This document shows positions 9,644-21,021 of a stretch of DNA of 64,000 nucleotides, in pieces; positions within the stretch are counted from its first letter, which is position 1, and every line of letters starts with the position of its first letter. The DNA comes from Hydrangea macrophylla (lineage: Eukaryota; Streptophyta; Magnoliopsida; Cornales; Hydrangeaceae), in assembly GCA_033977485.1 (NCBI GenBank), contig CM066998.1, positions 57,502,274 to 57,566,273 on the forward strand, in the 5' to 3' direction. A model generated the notes under the pieces. The model was not told the origin of the DNA. It worked only from the letters and a program-made list of their open reading frames with translations, and searched no databases. Made by a program: the position numbers and the translations under genes.

Positions 9644-11327
9644 TCAGTGGTGTCAATCATAACTTAGGTCCGGTTTGATGAAACTAAAAATTGGCACTAG
9701 AAATTAATTATTGAAGTTTTAGTACTGAAAAATTTAAGTTATTGAATTTGTGGTACTGAAAATAATATTTCGAGTATAGAAATAAACTACATTTAGTGAT
9801 TGGTAGGTTTTTAGCTTCTTTTTCAGTTAAATGATATATTATCAAAAGCACTAAAAAAAAGTACAGAATTAAATTTTTTTTTTTCGCATTTAAGTGGGTT
9901 ATTAAACACACACTTAGTAATATAACAAAAGATATATTTGGGGAGAATGCGTTCGCATTTAACTTATGACCAAGCCAAATGACAAATTGATTCCCTTAAA
10001 TGTCAAAAATGACACACTTCCCTTTGTTTGGCTTTTATTTCAGTGGGGTCATTATATATAAAAAAATAAGTGTAAATACCTACAACACTACATGTAATTT
10101 TTCTTCCTTGGAAATCTGAGTGGATTGAATCCACTCATCAACATGTGGCCATGCCACCGGCGATGATCCCATAGATCCTGATCAATATTCAAAATACATA
10201 ATTTATTTCTCTCAATTCTTTCCCTTTTCTTTCTTATTTCTTCATCATTTTCCTTTTTAAATAAACACTGAAAGTATTTTCTCTATGTTATCTTTTTCCT
10301 TTTCTTCCCTAGCTAAATCCAAGTACCAAGCAAAGAAAATATGTTCCTTTATTTCTTTAATAAGAAAAACGATGAGGAAAATTATATACATACAAAAAAG
10401 AGAATTAATTTATGAATAAATCTAATAGTTTGAATGTTGAGAGTATATTATTTCCTTTCCTTTATTCATATGTAAAAATTACACATTTTTAAAACTTTTA
10501 CTTTTTCATGTTATTTAAGCATGAAAGAAAATACGAAAGATCGAACAAATTTTCCTACTTATTTTCTTGTGGGTAAATTACAGTAGCACTCCCTGATCTA
10601 TGACTATTTTTCAATAACACCCCTAAACTTTAAAACTGAACAAACTCATCACCTAAACTATCATTTGTTGACACTAACACCCCCTTCTTCAGAAGTGAGT
10701 TTGTTCATTTTGGATACTTCAAGAGTGAGCCTGTTCAGTTTTAAAGTTTAGTGGGTGTTAGTGAAAATTGGTCATAGTTTAGGAGATGGTGCTGTAATTT
10801 ACCCTTTTTTCTTTCTATTTTTTTTCCATACAAAATCCACTAATGAAACTGAACTTTTAAGTGAAATACTTTCTCTTGTTTGACGTGCTCTTATTTTTCG
10901 GATGTGAGGACAAATCCTTAAGCATGTCCTCCGCGACTTCGGGATCAGTACCTATTGTCATTTTATCGGAGGATAATATGGGGCAAACCTCGGGCATGTG
11001 CATCGACCCATAACAAACCAAGTAATCAATAAGGCAAGCTAGCGGTATAATCTGAGCCCACACCTAGCTAGATATTGTCCATCTTTAGATCCATCACTCC
11101 AACTACCTTATTCGACCCCTGGGGGGTTTTGAACCCTTGACCTCCTTTAGAGAGGCCAAAGATTCTAGCAAAATCCCTTGTATTTACCCATATGAAGTTT
11201 CAAACCCATAACCAAGGGGGTAGAACACCCCCTGTCTTGGTTCGCCTACCACTGGGGTACAATAGGGGATTTGGTTATTGATGTGCTCTTATTAGTTGAC
11301 ATAGTTGTATCAATCTGCAAATCTTGT
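9644..11327. repeat. 1.7-kb unit, copy 1 of 4
   Basis: It begins TCAGTGGTGTCAATCAT and ends near AATCTGCAAATC. Related copies are at 12852-14526, 47816-49495 and 51051-52714. No coding capacity was recognised. It carries a foldback MITE and phrases such as TTGAACCCTTGACCTCC that look like an old interspersed repeat of unknown class. Confidence 0.6.
10571..10804. mobile_element. Foldback MITE, copy 1 of 4
   Basis: The 234-bp element has long inverted arms: GGGTAAATTACAG at the left, its complement CTGTAATTTACCC at the right, and internal arms around AACTTTAAAACTGAACA. No clear target duplication was established, so the superfamily is open. Confidence 0.65.
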
Positions 11328-11416
11328 AAGAGAAATTTTTCATTTTTTTTTTGGTCGAAGAAAATACAAAAGGAAACAAATCGCCACCTTTTGTGGAAAA
11401 CACTGCTTGCTCATAA

Positions 11417-12555
11417 GAGCATCAACAATGGGAAGCTTCCTAGGATAACTTAGAATAACTTTATCTTATAGCCATTAACAACGCGGTCGTTTCACCTAAT
11501 GTATATGATAGTAAAATTTAGGGAAACTTAACTTTGTTGTAGCACTAATTTGAGGACCAAGAGCCAATACTCCTGAGGCAGGAAGGCTAAGATGGATGGG
11601 GTGAAGTCAGGTGTAGGGGATTATCGTACATCGTCTGGGGTGATCGAAGTTCCTCGACTTGTTTATAAGGATTAATCGCCCCTCTATATGCAACAAGACT
11701 TTTTCAAACCGTGAGGGAGCTAAATACGAAAATACTCCATAGTTAGGCGTGCTGTTGCCAGAGCAGTACCTGGGATGGTTGACCCCTTGTGAAGTTCTTA
11801 GTGCTTAGGCCCAAAGCAGATAATATTGTTGCTAGACGGGGAGGTGGGTCGTTACATTGGTATCAAAGCGGAAACCCAGTCGGAAGGGTGGGGCAGGTCC
11901 CACACGAGGACGTGTGGCCCTTAAGGAGGGTGGATTGTGACGACCAAGAGTCAATACTCCTGAGCCAAGAAGTCCTAGATGGATGAGGTGAGGTCAGGTG
12001 TGGGGGCTTGTCCTACATCGCCTGGGGTGACTTGTTTATAAGGATTAATCACCCGTCTATAAGCAACAAGGCCTTTTAAAACTATGAGGGAGCTAAACAC
12101 GAAAGAACTCTGCAGTTAAGCGTGCTACTGCCAGAGCAGTACCAGGATGGATGACCCCCTGGGAAATTCTCAGTATTTAGGCCCAAAGAGGACAATATTG
12201 TTACTAGACGGGGAGGTGGGTCGTTACAATTAAGTTTCTGCTAATGTAGGGAGAAACGGCACTGTGCTGCCCAGGTTGAAACGGCACATGTTGTGCCGCC
12301 ATGATATCAAACAACACAAGATGTGCAGCCCCTTATTGCTCACGACACTTCATGTGCCACCCACTCCACATTGTGAGCATTAAACACATGGCACATGATG
12401 AGCCGCATAAGGTAAACGGTACATGATATACCACCCCCATTGCTCACGACAAATGATGTGCCACCCCATGTATTCCCCACTACTAACACCTTCTCCCCTA
12501 TATAATAACTTAGGCTAAGTTTAAGTTCTGTTTCAGCTTTCTACTGTGGATGCTC
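11417..12555. mobile_element. Tourist-like (PIF/Harbinger) MITE, copy 1, hosting a Cassandra TRIM
   Basis: Terminal inverted repeats are GAGCATCAACAATGGG at the left and the complement of GAGCATCCACAGTAG at the right, flanked by the 3-bp target TAA on both sides. Without the 680-bp Cassandra insertion it is about 459 bp. The right half carries short repeats of GGCACAT and ATGTGCC. Confidence 0.7.
11549..12228 (+). mobile_element. Cassandra-type TRIM retrotransposon, copy 1
   Basis: Two LTRs (11549-11856 and 11936-12228) flank a 79-bp interior. The interior starts with a primer-binding site (TGGTATCAAAGC at 11858-11869, one base off the tRNA-iMet site) and ends with a purine tract (AAGGAGGGTGGA). 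The LTRs contain a sequence derived from 5S rRNA: CTGCAGTTAAGCGTGCT, then AGTACCAGGATGG and CCTGGGAA near 12104-12165, covering the internal Pol III control region. This is the hallmark of Cassandra TRIMs. There is no coding capacity; movement would depend on other elements. Flanks actaa/attaa look like a target duplication with one change. Confidence 0.85.
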
Positions 12556-12851
12556 TAAGCGCTTGCATTACTTGACTGGTAAAAAAGAAGAAAAGTAGCC
12601 AAAAGCAATTGAAGTTGATAGTGATTGCCCGATTAGAGTATTAAAGGTAGACAGAGAGTCGTTGATAATTTTTGTGGGCGCATTTTCATTTGGTTTTCCG
12701 ACATTATAGGAGAGACAGACAGACAGACATATTTGGATAAAAAACCGTGGTGACTTTATAATCGTGGTTTTGTTAGTTTCAATTTTTATAGTATTAATTA
12801 TAAGTTTTTGTCATAGAGGCTACAATTTTAGTTAATAGATTACAGTTTTTG

Positions 12852-14526
12852 TCAGTGGTGTCAATCATATCTTAGGTCCAGTTTGATAACACTAAAAATT
12901 GGGACTAAAAATTAATTATTGAATTTTTAGCACTGAAAATTTTAAGCTATTAATTTTGTATTACTGAAAAATAATGTAAGCATAGAAATAGATTATATTT
13001 AGTGACTTTTTAGTAAAATTTCTTATTTAAAGTTTTTAGTAAGTTTTTAGCTACTTTTTCAGTTAAATGATACATCATCAAAAGCACAAGAAAAATAAGT
13101 TCAAAATTTTTTATTTTACACACTTAATTGGGTTATTAAACACACTTAGTATCGTAACAAAAGATACATTTGGTGAGAATGGGTTCAGTTATGACAAATT
13201 GACACCCTATATGTCAAAATGACACACTTCTCTTTGTTTGGCTTTTATTTCATTGGGGTCAATATGGAAAAATAAGCGTAAATACATACAATACTGCATG
13301 TAATTTTTCTTCCCTGGAAATCTGAGTGGGTTCAGTTGAACCCACACATCAACATGTGGCCATGCCACTAGCAGTGATCCCACTGAATTTTCCTTATCAA
13401 CATTCAAAATATATAATTTATTTCTCAAATCTTTTCTTTCTTATTTCCTTCTTAAACAAACAACAAAAAGTATTTTGTTTATGTTTTCCTTTTTCTTTCC
13501 TTCCCTAGTTAAATCCAAGTACCCTGCAAAGAAAATATTTTTCTTTAGTTGTTTAATTAGAAAACTGATGAAGAAAATAATACATATACAAAAAAGAGAA
13601 TAAATTTATGAATAAATCTAACAGTTTAAATGTTGAGAGCTATTTCATTTCCTTTAATCATATGTAAAAATTTTACATTTCAAACAACTTTTACTTTTTC
13701 ATGTTATTTAAGCACGAAGGAAAACACGAAAGATTGAACTAATTTTCCTACATATTTTCCTGTGGGTAAATTACAGTAACACCCCCTGAATTATGACCGT
13801 TTGTCACTAACACCACATAAATTTTAATACTAATAAACTCACCACCTAAACTATTATTTGTTGACACTAACACCCCCTTCGCCAGGGGCGAGTTTGCTCA
13901 ATTTGGATAGTTCAAGAGTGAGTCTATTCAGTTTTAAAGTTTAGGGAGTATTAGTGAAAAATGGTCATAGTTCAGGAGGTGGTGTTGTAAGTTACCCTTT
14001 TTCTTTCTATTTTTTTCCCTCCGAAATCCATGAATCAAACTGAACTTTTAAGTGAAATACTTTCTCTCATTTGATGTGCTCTTATTTTTTCGGATACGAG
14101 GACAAATCCCTTAACCTGTTATCTGCGACTTCTGAATCAGTATATATTGTTGTTTTATCGGAATAGAACAAAGGGGCAAACCACGGGTACGTGCATCGAT
14201 CTCACAACACACGGATCAAGTAAATCAGGAAGGCAAACTAGCAGTAGGATCTAAACCCACATCAAGCTGGATATTGTCCATCTTGATATACATCCCTCCA
14301 ACTAGATTACATGACCTCTGGGGTGTTTCGAATCTCTGACATCCCTTAAGGAGGCCAAAGCTCTAGCCAAATCTCTTATATTTATTCGTGTGAAGTTTCA
14401 AACCCAAAATCAAGGAAGTAGAACTCCCCTGTCTTGGTCCGCCCACCACTGGAGTATATACAGGGGATTTGGTTATTGATGTGCTCTTATTTGTTGACTT
14501 AGTTGTATGAATCCGCAAATCTGGTA
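12852..14526. repeat. 1.7-kb unit, copy 2 of 4
   Basis: Colinear with 9644-11327, with more substitutions than between the two 6.1-kb copies. This places the internal duplication earlier than the large one. Confidence 0.6.
13764..13997. mobile_element. Foldback MITE, copy 2 of 4
   Basis: Same arms as 10571-10804 (GGGTAAATTACAG at the left, GTTACCC at the right), at the same place in the second 1.7-kb unit. Confidence 0.6.
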
Positions 14527-14815
14527 GTGTCCCGGAAAAAATGAGAAGAAAGTAAAGGAGGTGATGGTGATGGGAGTGAAACTATCAAATTTTCGTTTGT
14601 TGTTTTGACACGGCACTAGAAATTGAGGTTGGCCGAAGACCTACCAGTTGTGCTTACTTTTCAATTTTGGTTTCATTGACTCAAGTCTTGAGAAGGTTTT
14701 CGTGTGTAACTTTTTGTAACTTCTTGGAACTCGGATCATGCGTACGTTAGTAGTCACCATTCCACATAAGAATTGTGTCACTCCATGACATTAGATCATA
14801 CCATATTAAAAACTA

Positions 14816-15112
14816 GGTTAAATTGCAATTTTCGTTTTTGAAAGTTTAGATAGATGGTTTGACACTTTAAATTATAAAATTTTAAATGTTGTATTTGGTA
14901 CTTATGATATTACAACTGTAGTAAAGAAGTTAAATTAGCCCTTCAATTACAAATAATTACATCATTAAACGTAAAAATCTCACCGTAAAAAGTTTTTGAG
15001 AGACCAAATTGCAACTCATCCCAAACTTCAAGGATAAAATTGCCCTATATAAAACTTTAGAGTTTAAAGTGTCAAACCACCAGACTTTACGGGAGAAAGG
15101 CGCAATTTACCC
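14816..15112. mobile_element. Second foldback element, copy 1 of 2
   Basis: Inverted arms: GGTTAAATTGCAATTTTCG with TGGTTTGACACTTTAAA at the left, and TTTAAAGTGTCAAACCA with GCGCAATTTACCC at the right. It is 297 bp and unrelated in sequence to the GGGTAAATTACAG family. The class is unknown. Confidence 0.55.
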
Positions 15113-15439
15113 AAATAACTAATTTTATAAAATGGACATTTAGCGTTGAATCCCTGGTTCTGAACTTAAGAGCCTAAAAGATCTTTAAAATTTACAGTTT
15201 TGTGAAAAATCACTGCTTACATACATTTTCGTGAATTTGTGAAATTTCACAAAACTATTTTTGTAAAATTCGTAGTTTTGTGAGTTTTAAAATATAGGTG
15301 CAGTGACTTTTCACTAAAGTAGTTTTTTTGTTGGACCTATGCCATACACGAACCATAAAATATCCTTATTACTAACTAGCGCTTTTATAAATTACATTGC
15401 TTTCAACAAAATTAAACAAAAATTATTAAAGCTTAGAAT

Positions 15440-15905
15440 TTCAAAGAAATAAATTTGCCTCACTAGTTGCGATCTTTCTACCAGATCGATTGGTTACAGG
15501 TGCCCCATTGGCCAGACTTTCCATCTGTTAGGCCAACAAGCTCATAAATCGGGCTTGGATCATGTTCTGGACATTCCACAAGGTAAGGCCAGGTCGTTCC
15601 TCGAATGTACCGAAAAAGTACCGGTTGAAGCATTGCAACATGCACTACTTGTACCATATAAAAGCCCTTTTGTGTCAAAGACAGAGCCGTACGATAATTG
15701 TACTTGCATTGGCCACGCACTCTTGGCAATCGGATGGGGTAAGATCGCCGCAACATTGAAAGAGGCTGTAAGTTATGTCTTGTGGGTGTCGGCCAACATC
15801 GGTGTTGTGTAACAAGTTCTGTTTCCACACAAAGTTTTGTTTCCACGGCATTAAGATTGGCTTCATAGGTACTGTTGGATTGTAAAAAGTTCTGTTTCCA
15901 CACAA
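15440..15905 (-). pseudogene. DUF26 (CRK or related secreted protein) exon fragment
   Basis: Three frames together carry a DUF26 half-domain: SNSTYEANLNAVE at the right, then QCCGDLTPSDCQECVANAS (CxxxxxxxxC core), then CFNRYFFGTFEERPGL followed by LWNVQNM. At least two frameshifts separate them. The order and motifs match the DUF26 repeat of cysteine-rich receptor-like kinases or plasmodesma-located proteins. No kinase exon follows. The last 210 bases are duplicated at 53640-53838. Confidence 0.7.
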
Positions 15906-17034
15906 TTCAGTTATGAATTAAGTTTGGGTTTGCTTGGTTCGGTGCTGAGGCTGAACAAGCTAAGTGGGCAAAGGAACACAAAAGAAATATAGATATTGTA
16001 CCTAGACATTATTGGGAATCAATGAGCATCCTTCAAGCGTAAAGGCAAAATGATTTTTGATTTCTGAATAAATTGGGTTCGAATTTTAAGAGGAAATGAG
16101 TGAGGGGTGAAGCTGAAATTATTATTTGGTCAAGTCGAGCTCACGTATGCTTAGCTTAGTTAATTTGTTTATTAGACCAGACAAAAATTTAATTTTGAGT
16201 TTGACTCGTATAGACGAGTCGAGCTCATGCATAACTACATTGTTTTTATACTTTGATTGTAGATTTATGCAAACAAATCAATATGCAATCTGCTAACAAA
16301 TTTGTTCTCTGTCTTTTTCAGAAAGTCTACTTACAAGTCTTATTCAAATATGTTCACAAGTTTGCATATGTATGAACTTGTTTAATTTGTCGATTAAACA
16401 AAAACTAATACAAGTCAGATCCCCTTATCGAATAGGTTCACGATAACTTGTTGAGCACCATGACCCGTTTACACCCTCAAACTCAAGTCATATGTTCAAA
16501 ATGTTATCATGATAAGTGATAACTTTACTGCACATAAATTAGTGTGCTAATCTTTTCCTTTCATAAATTGTTATCATGGATATTATGAACATGCATACAT
16601 GTTGAATTCAATAGCTTGCAAAGAAATATCAGTTTGAAAGAATTTGCATTACTTAGAAACCATTATCGGGTCAAGGAGGACATCCCATTTTACAATTTCA
16701 CCTATAGTAAGACCCAAAAATTCGTGAAAAGGCCAGTCCTAGCACCACTATCCTTTTCACATGAGCTATTCTAGCAAGATCCTTTAAATTAATAGTCATG
16801 GTATTTTTATCATTTGTCCTTCATAAATTTTATTTTCCTAATAATTTTCGTACTCAAGGGTTAATTAAGAAGAAAAAGACTATTTTTGCTTCCCAAAATT
16901 TTGATTTGTCATCATTTTTACCAAGTGTAACTCCTTATTACCAAAAAAACAATAGCATAGCACTTAGCATAAAGGCTGTGGGAGAAAAGTTTTATGCAGC
17001 TTGGCTCTATTATCCCTCTTAGGTTCCTAGCCTT
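15906..17034. other. Intergenic stretch, no gene recognised
   Basis: AT-rich DNA with only short frames (for example 16798-17022 on the + strand) lacking recognisable domains. Confidence 0.6.
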
Positions 17035-18619
17035 TGTGTGAGTTCTTTTGTGATGTATGTGAGAGATATAGAGAGATATAACACGCAAGCCTGGATTAGT
17101 ACACGTGGAACAACATGCGAGATAAGAGTATAAAATATAATAATAAAGATAATAGGATCCGGAGAGACTTCAGTTCGGGTAAGAACCGAAGTAGTCCCAA
17201 GTGAGAGAGAGAAAAAGCAGTGTGTATCCCGAGGTGATGGGTAAGTATTGAAGTGTTGGAGTGGAACGAAGAATAAGGTGAGACGAAGGGTGTAATAGGG
17301 CCGAAGGGTCTTGGTGAGACGAATGGTGTTATGAGGCGACGGATAGAATGGGACGAAGGAGATTGGTGCAAACGAAGGGTCAAGAGACGAAGGATTTTTG
17401 GTGGAGCGAAGGATGTTGAGACGAAGGTGCTGGTGGAGGCGAAAGGTCAAAGTGGGCTAGAGACAATGGGAATGTTTTGTTAATGGCCGGGAATAAGAAT
17501 AATTGCCAATCCTTTACTCTAGTGCCGAATTGGGTCAAGTTGGGTCGTTTTGATGTAGTAAATGAGGGTGCTTATTTATAGTTGAAGCCGGTGGTGTATT
17601 TGCAAACCTTTGACATGATAGAGCGAGGCCGAGTTGGCATCCTCTTACTGGGTTGATTGCTTAAGGTAAGTGAGTGGCTTAAATGCTCCTATTTAGGGTG
17701 ATTGAGGACATTAATGGGATGTAGACGAAGCATGTTCTGAGCTGGTGGAGACAAATGAGAGAGAAATGTTTGTCGTTTGGTTGTGAACTGATATCATTGG
17801 TTGGTCAAGGGAGGGAGGGGATGCTACTGGTGCAGAGGTTTAAGCGAGTGGGGGTACTGAGGCTTTTGCTATTGGCTCCGAGAGGTTAAGCGAGGGCAAG
17901 TGTCGAGGCATACAGATGGCTTCAGCGAGGGAGGGAACCGAGGTATTTTCTATTGGTGCAGCTGGTTAAGCAATCTTGACACGACTAAGCATAGACGATC
18001 AAAGGTTCCGACGAGCTTTTCAGTAATGAGCTTCGCTTATTGGCTGTGGGTTGATTGGGGTAAGGCACGTGTGAAAGTCACGTGTCTCTCTCTCTCTTTG
18101 GGACCAACCCTAACCTTACCCATGGGGCGCAGGTTAGGGAGATGCCTACGGTTCTAGCCACCTTACCATGAGTTTTCGAGATCCCAGCAGACTTGCCCAC
18201 CCTTAGGTACTGCTTCTAAACCAAGGGTTGGTGTCCGAGTGTGAGTGTGTGCATATTTTGAGTGTTCTTCCTTTGTGGGCTGCTTTGGGCCTTTTGGACA
18301 GTGAAATTTCGGAGTGGAGTTAATCGGGAGCTTTAGAGTGGGCTACTTTGCGCCTTTGGAGAATAAGGCTTCCGAGTGGAGTTAATCGTGGTGAAGGCTT
18401 TGGAGTAGGCTCATCTGGAGTGGGCTTTATTGAAGTGGGTCTCGGGGCGAGTTTTTTAGTTACCTACATTTGTAGTGGGCTTTGCGGGTGGGCCCGTTTG
18501 AAGTGGGCTAGCGGTTTTTGAGTCGTTACACGTAGAGTCCACAATAATGATGTTGTTACACGTGGAGTCGTTGGTGATGTGTATAGTCAAAGTATATGGG
18601 TTGTCAACTATTACCTACA
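17035..18619 (-). mobile_element. 3' LTR of the Tat-type element
   Basis: It reads TGTGTGAG...CCTACA on the + strand (TGTAGG...CACACA in element sense). It differs from the other LTR by scattered substitutions and a deletion there of about 20 bases (near 17390-17410 here). The stretch 17240-17450 repeats ACGAAGGG-like motifs. A CACGTG G-box pair lies near 18066-18082. Open frames inside are not taken as genes. Confidence 0.9.
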
Positions 18620-18630
18620 CTAGCCCCCAT
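18620..18630 (-). other. Polypurine tract of the Tat-type element
   Basis: In element sense ATGGGGGCTAG directly precedes the 3' LTR start TGTAGG. This confirms the minus orientation. Confidence 0.7.
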
Positions 18631-20013
18631 GTCCGTATTCTAGGCGTAGAGCGGCTAGGATGGGGGAATAATCCTTGTGTATCTTTCCCAGTTTATTTTG
18701 CTGGTAATGAATGGACATTTTTGCCTTTTGCGGGTCATGCTTTGTTGACAGTTGGATAGACGTCTCAACTTTTTGCAGGTAGTACTGTCCTTCTGGTGAG
18801 GTTTTTGATGTCGAATCTGGTTAACAGATTGGTCTAGTAAATATTAGTGTTACTTGCTGTGCATGTCCGTTGTGCAGTTTTGGGGTGGTAGTTATATAAA
18901 AAAAGGGAGGATTGTAGAGACTGCATGCAACCAATCCTCAACGTATACTTGCATTCTTGCTCCTTTACAGTGTAAAACATGAGTTCCTTGTCTGGATTAT
19001 TACCATGTGAGGAAGGAGTGTTTTGGCGATGGTGCGGGGTCAAAACTTCTTGGGACCTCCGCCATGACCTGTATCAAACTTATGCGTGGAGTGGCGTTAC
19101 AAGCTTTGCATAGCATATTTCTAGGGATCTTTTCTATCAGTGCAAAAATGGGGAGAGATCCTTTCTAGCAGTGCACATGCTTTATTAGGCAGTGCATGTT
19201 CAATCCGGGTGCTATGTTTCGTCGTGGTGCTTGGGATGAGTGACTGCTTTTTAGATCTTTCTCCGTGATTTGGGGTGAGGATCACGATTTTGGGATAGGC
19301 TGGTAATAACTGATGTTTCTGCTCTATTGCGCTGCGAGTTCTTCTTTCACAAAAGTACTGAGCTACTGTGGCATGGTATTTTTATGTTTAGGAGATCCGG
19401 GCTGGATGCGAAATGGTTGTACAAGTTCTCCCTGAGATATCTTGATTTGAACAATCATTGACAGTGATGTGGTGATCCAGACTTTGTTCCTCATCCCGAA
19501 TCTGATTCCAGTAAATCATGTGTGTCTCCTTGTAATGTATGTATTGGGTCTGTACGAGACGCACATGTTTATCCTTGTTATGTATTGGTGTATGTATTGG
19601 GTCTGTAATGTTTCATAATGAGAATTGTATTTTTTGCTATTCTTCTTGCACTTGTGATTGGTGATTTTGACTCTTTGCCCCTGCCCCTGCCCCCTTTTAC
19701 TTCTCATTTTGTGAAGAGCTATTAGGAGTGGTGGTCGTAGTCTGTATTCGTATAGCCCCTGTTGTGGTGTGATGGAGTGTGCCTCTCAGAGAGGTAGGAG
19801 GGGTGTATCCTGTGGAGAGATGGAGATGGGGAGTGTGCCCCTTGTGGGGAGTGTGCCCCCTTGGGGAGGAAATTTCCTAGCTGAGGGGCGGGGAGGATAC
19901 CGTATTTGGAGAGATGATGTGGGGGAGTGTGCCCCTAGGAGAGGTGTATCTTTTTTTACTTTGATTTGACGTGTTTGTCCGTATACATGTGATTTGCATC
20001 CGTTCCAGTGCTC
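18631..20013. other. Tat interior between 3' LTR and antisense cassette, no gene recognised
   Basis: About 1.4 kb without a convincing frame on either strand. It could hold the upstream control region of the antisense unit, whose TATA box starts at 20014. Repeated GTGTGCCCC phrases occur at 19770-19940. Confidence 0.5.
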
Positions 20014-20022
20014 TATATATAA
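20014..20022 (+). promoter_or_regulatory. TATA box for the first antisense gene
   Basis: TATATATAA lies 30 bases before the ATG at 20052, the right distance for a transcription start just ahead of the coding sequence. It points against the retrotransposon's own transcription. Confidence 0.5.
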
Positions 20023-20051
20023 GTGTAGTAACCTTTTTATGATCCTTTGTA

Positions 20052-20720
20052 ATGAACATACTTATGGCTGACTCCACTTCGTCCCATATTGTAAGAGGAC
20101 GTCGTTCTCTTCCCGACTTATTTGGTAACTCGGAAGATGGTTGGAGAGGTGTCAAGGTGCATCACAGATATGTTGAGTGTTTAGAGCGTGTTTATAATCG
20201 TAGGCCTGGTACTTTTGTTGATTTTGTTGATCGCGATCCGGGACAACAATCTACCTTGCTGAATCATTTGGGGTATGTTTTGGCTTACCTGTCGATGGCT
20301 ACTTTGTCCACTAGTGATGAAGATTTGTATTGTGTTTGTTTCCCAAGAGTTCACATCATTATGGAAGCTGAGCTGCCAGTGCAGTGGTTGCTTCATCATT
20401 TGGAAGACATGCAGCAGAAATATTTCATTTTTAAGATTGTGCTTCATAGGAAGAGTCTTGCTGTTCGTCGCAAGAAAATTTTGCAAGAGATGGAGAAATG
20501 TAAGGATGTTTTGTCATGGCGGGGAAGACTTTTGAGGCCGGATAGTAACCACATAGCTATCTTTAAAGGTCATGAGAAGGACTTGGTGGGTTTGGAGAGA
20601 GAGTTGGCGATGATTCAACAAGAACTTGTGGAGGTTGTTGCCAAAGAGCTTCCTCTTCGTCCGTTTGTAAACGAGAACGGCCTTCATGAAGATTATGAGC
20701 TGGACACCGGACTCTTTTGA
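20052..20720 (+). CDS. Antisense gene 1 of the Tat cassette; unrecognised family, intact frame
   Basis: A 222-residue protein of unknown function. After a Ser-rich start come SLPDLFG and EDGWRGV near residues 20-33, then YVECLERVYNRRPGTFVDF. The middle is mostly helical in character, and a charged heptad-like region (residues 130-200, rich in Arg/Glu/Leu) could form a coiled coil. It ends YELDTGLF. The same N-terminal and C-terminal signatures recur in the broken copy at 21022-21711 and in the copy at 27391-28061, so this is a three-member family. It is the only one of the three still open end to end. It runs antisense to the retrotransposon, between integrase and the 3' LTR, behind its own TATA box. 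I know no named domain that fits. Confidence 0.6.
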   Translation: MNILMADSTSSHIVRGRRSLPDLFGNSEDGWRGVKVHHRYVECLERVYNRRPGTFVDFVDRDPGQQSTLLNHLGYVLAYLSMATLSTSDEDLYCVCFPRVHIIMEAELPVQWLLHHLEDMQQKYFIFKIVLHRKSLAVRRKKILQEMEKCKDVLSWRGRLLRPDSNHIAIFKGHEKDLVGLERELAMIQQELVEVVAKELPLRPFVNENGLHEDYELDTGLF

Positions 20721-21021
20721 TTGGAGGGTTCAGCTCTGTCCTCCTTGATAAATATAAATATATATAATATATATATGTATTTTTTTTTTGCATAGTGGGT
20801 AGCAGATCATGTGTGGTGTAGTATCTTGTCTTTTGTCGCCATGTGGTTAATGTAATGTGGCACGTGTGGCCTTTTGTCTTGATGGAGTATTGTTGTCTTG
20901 ATGTACCTTTATTGTCTTTCTATTTATTGTAGGGTTGTGTGCATCTTGAGGTCTGCATATGTATCGCCCTCGGTGTGCTGGATTTTTGTTTAATTACAGT
21001 GTGGTTGGTTTGTTTGTGGAG

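Larger units (their letters stand above)
9516..15649. repeat. 6.1-kb direct repeat, copy 1
   Basis: The order of all features here (1.7-kb unit, foldback MITE, Tourist-like MITE with Cassandra, second 1.7-kb unit, second foldback MITE, IR element, DUF26 exon) is repeated at 47691-53838 with high similarity. Alignment by eye starts at CTCCATGAACTCA and breaks at the Tekay insertion point in copy 2, so the true repeat may be longer on the right. Confidence 0.85.

Noticed and set aside
12104..12170. Possible 5S rRNA gene
   Set aside because: Only the 3' half of 5S is recognisable, with changes, and it lies in an LTR with a primer-binding site next to it. It is the 5S-derived part of a Cassandra TRIM and not an rRNA gene.
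17019..17450. 143-codon minus-strand frame with a Ser/Pro/Thr-rich product
   Set aside because: It lies in the LTR, recurs in altered form in the other LTR (34429-34884), and is produced by the ACGAAGGG repeats.
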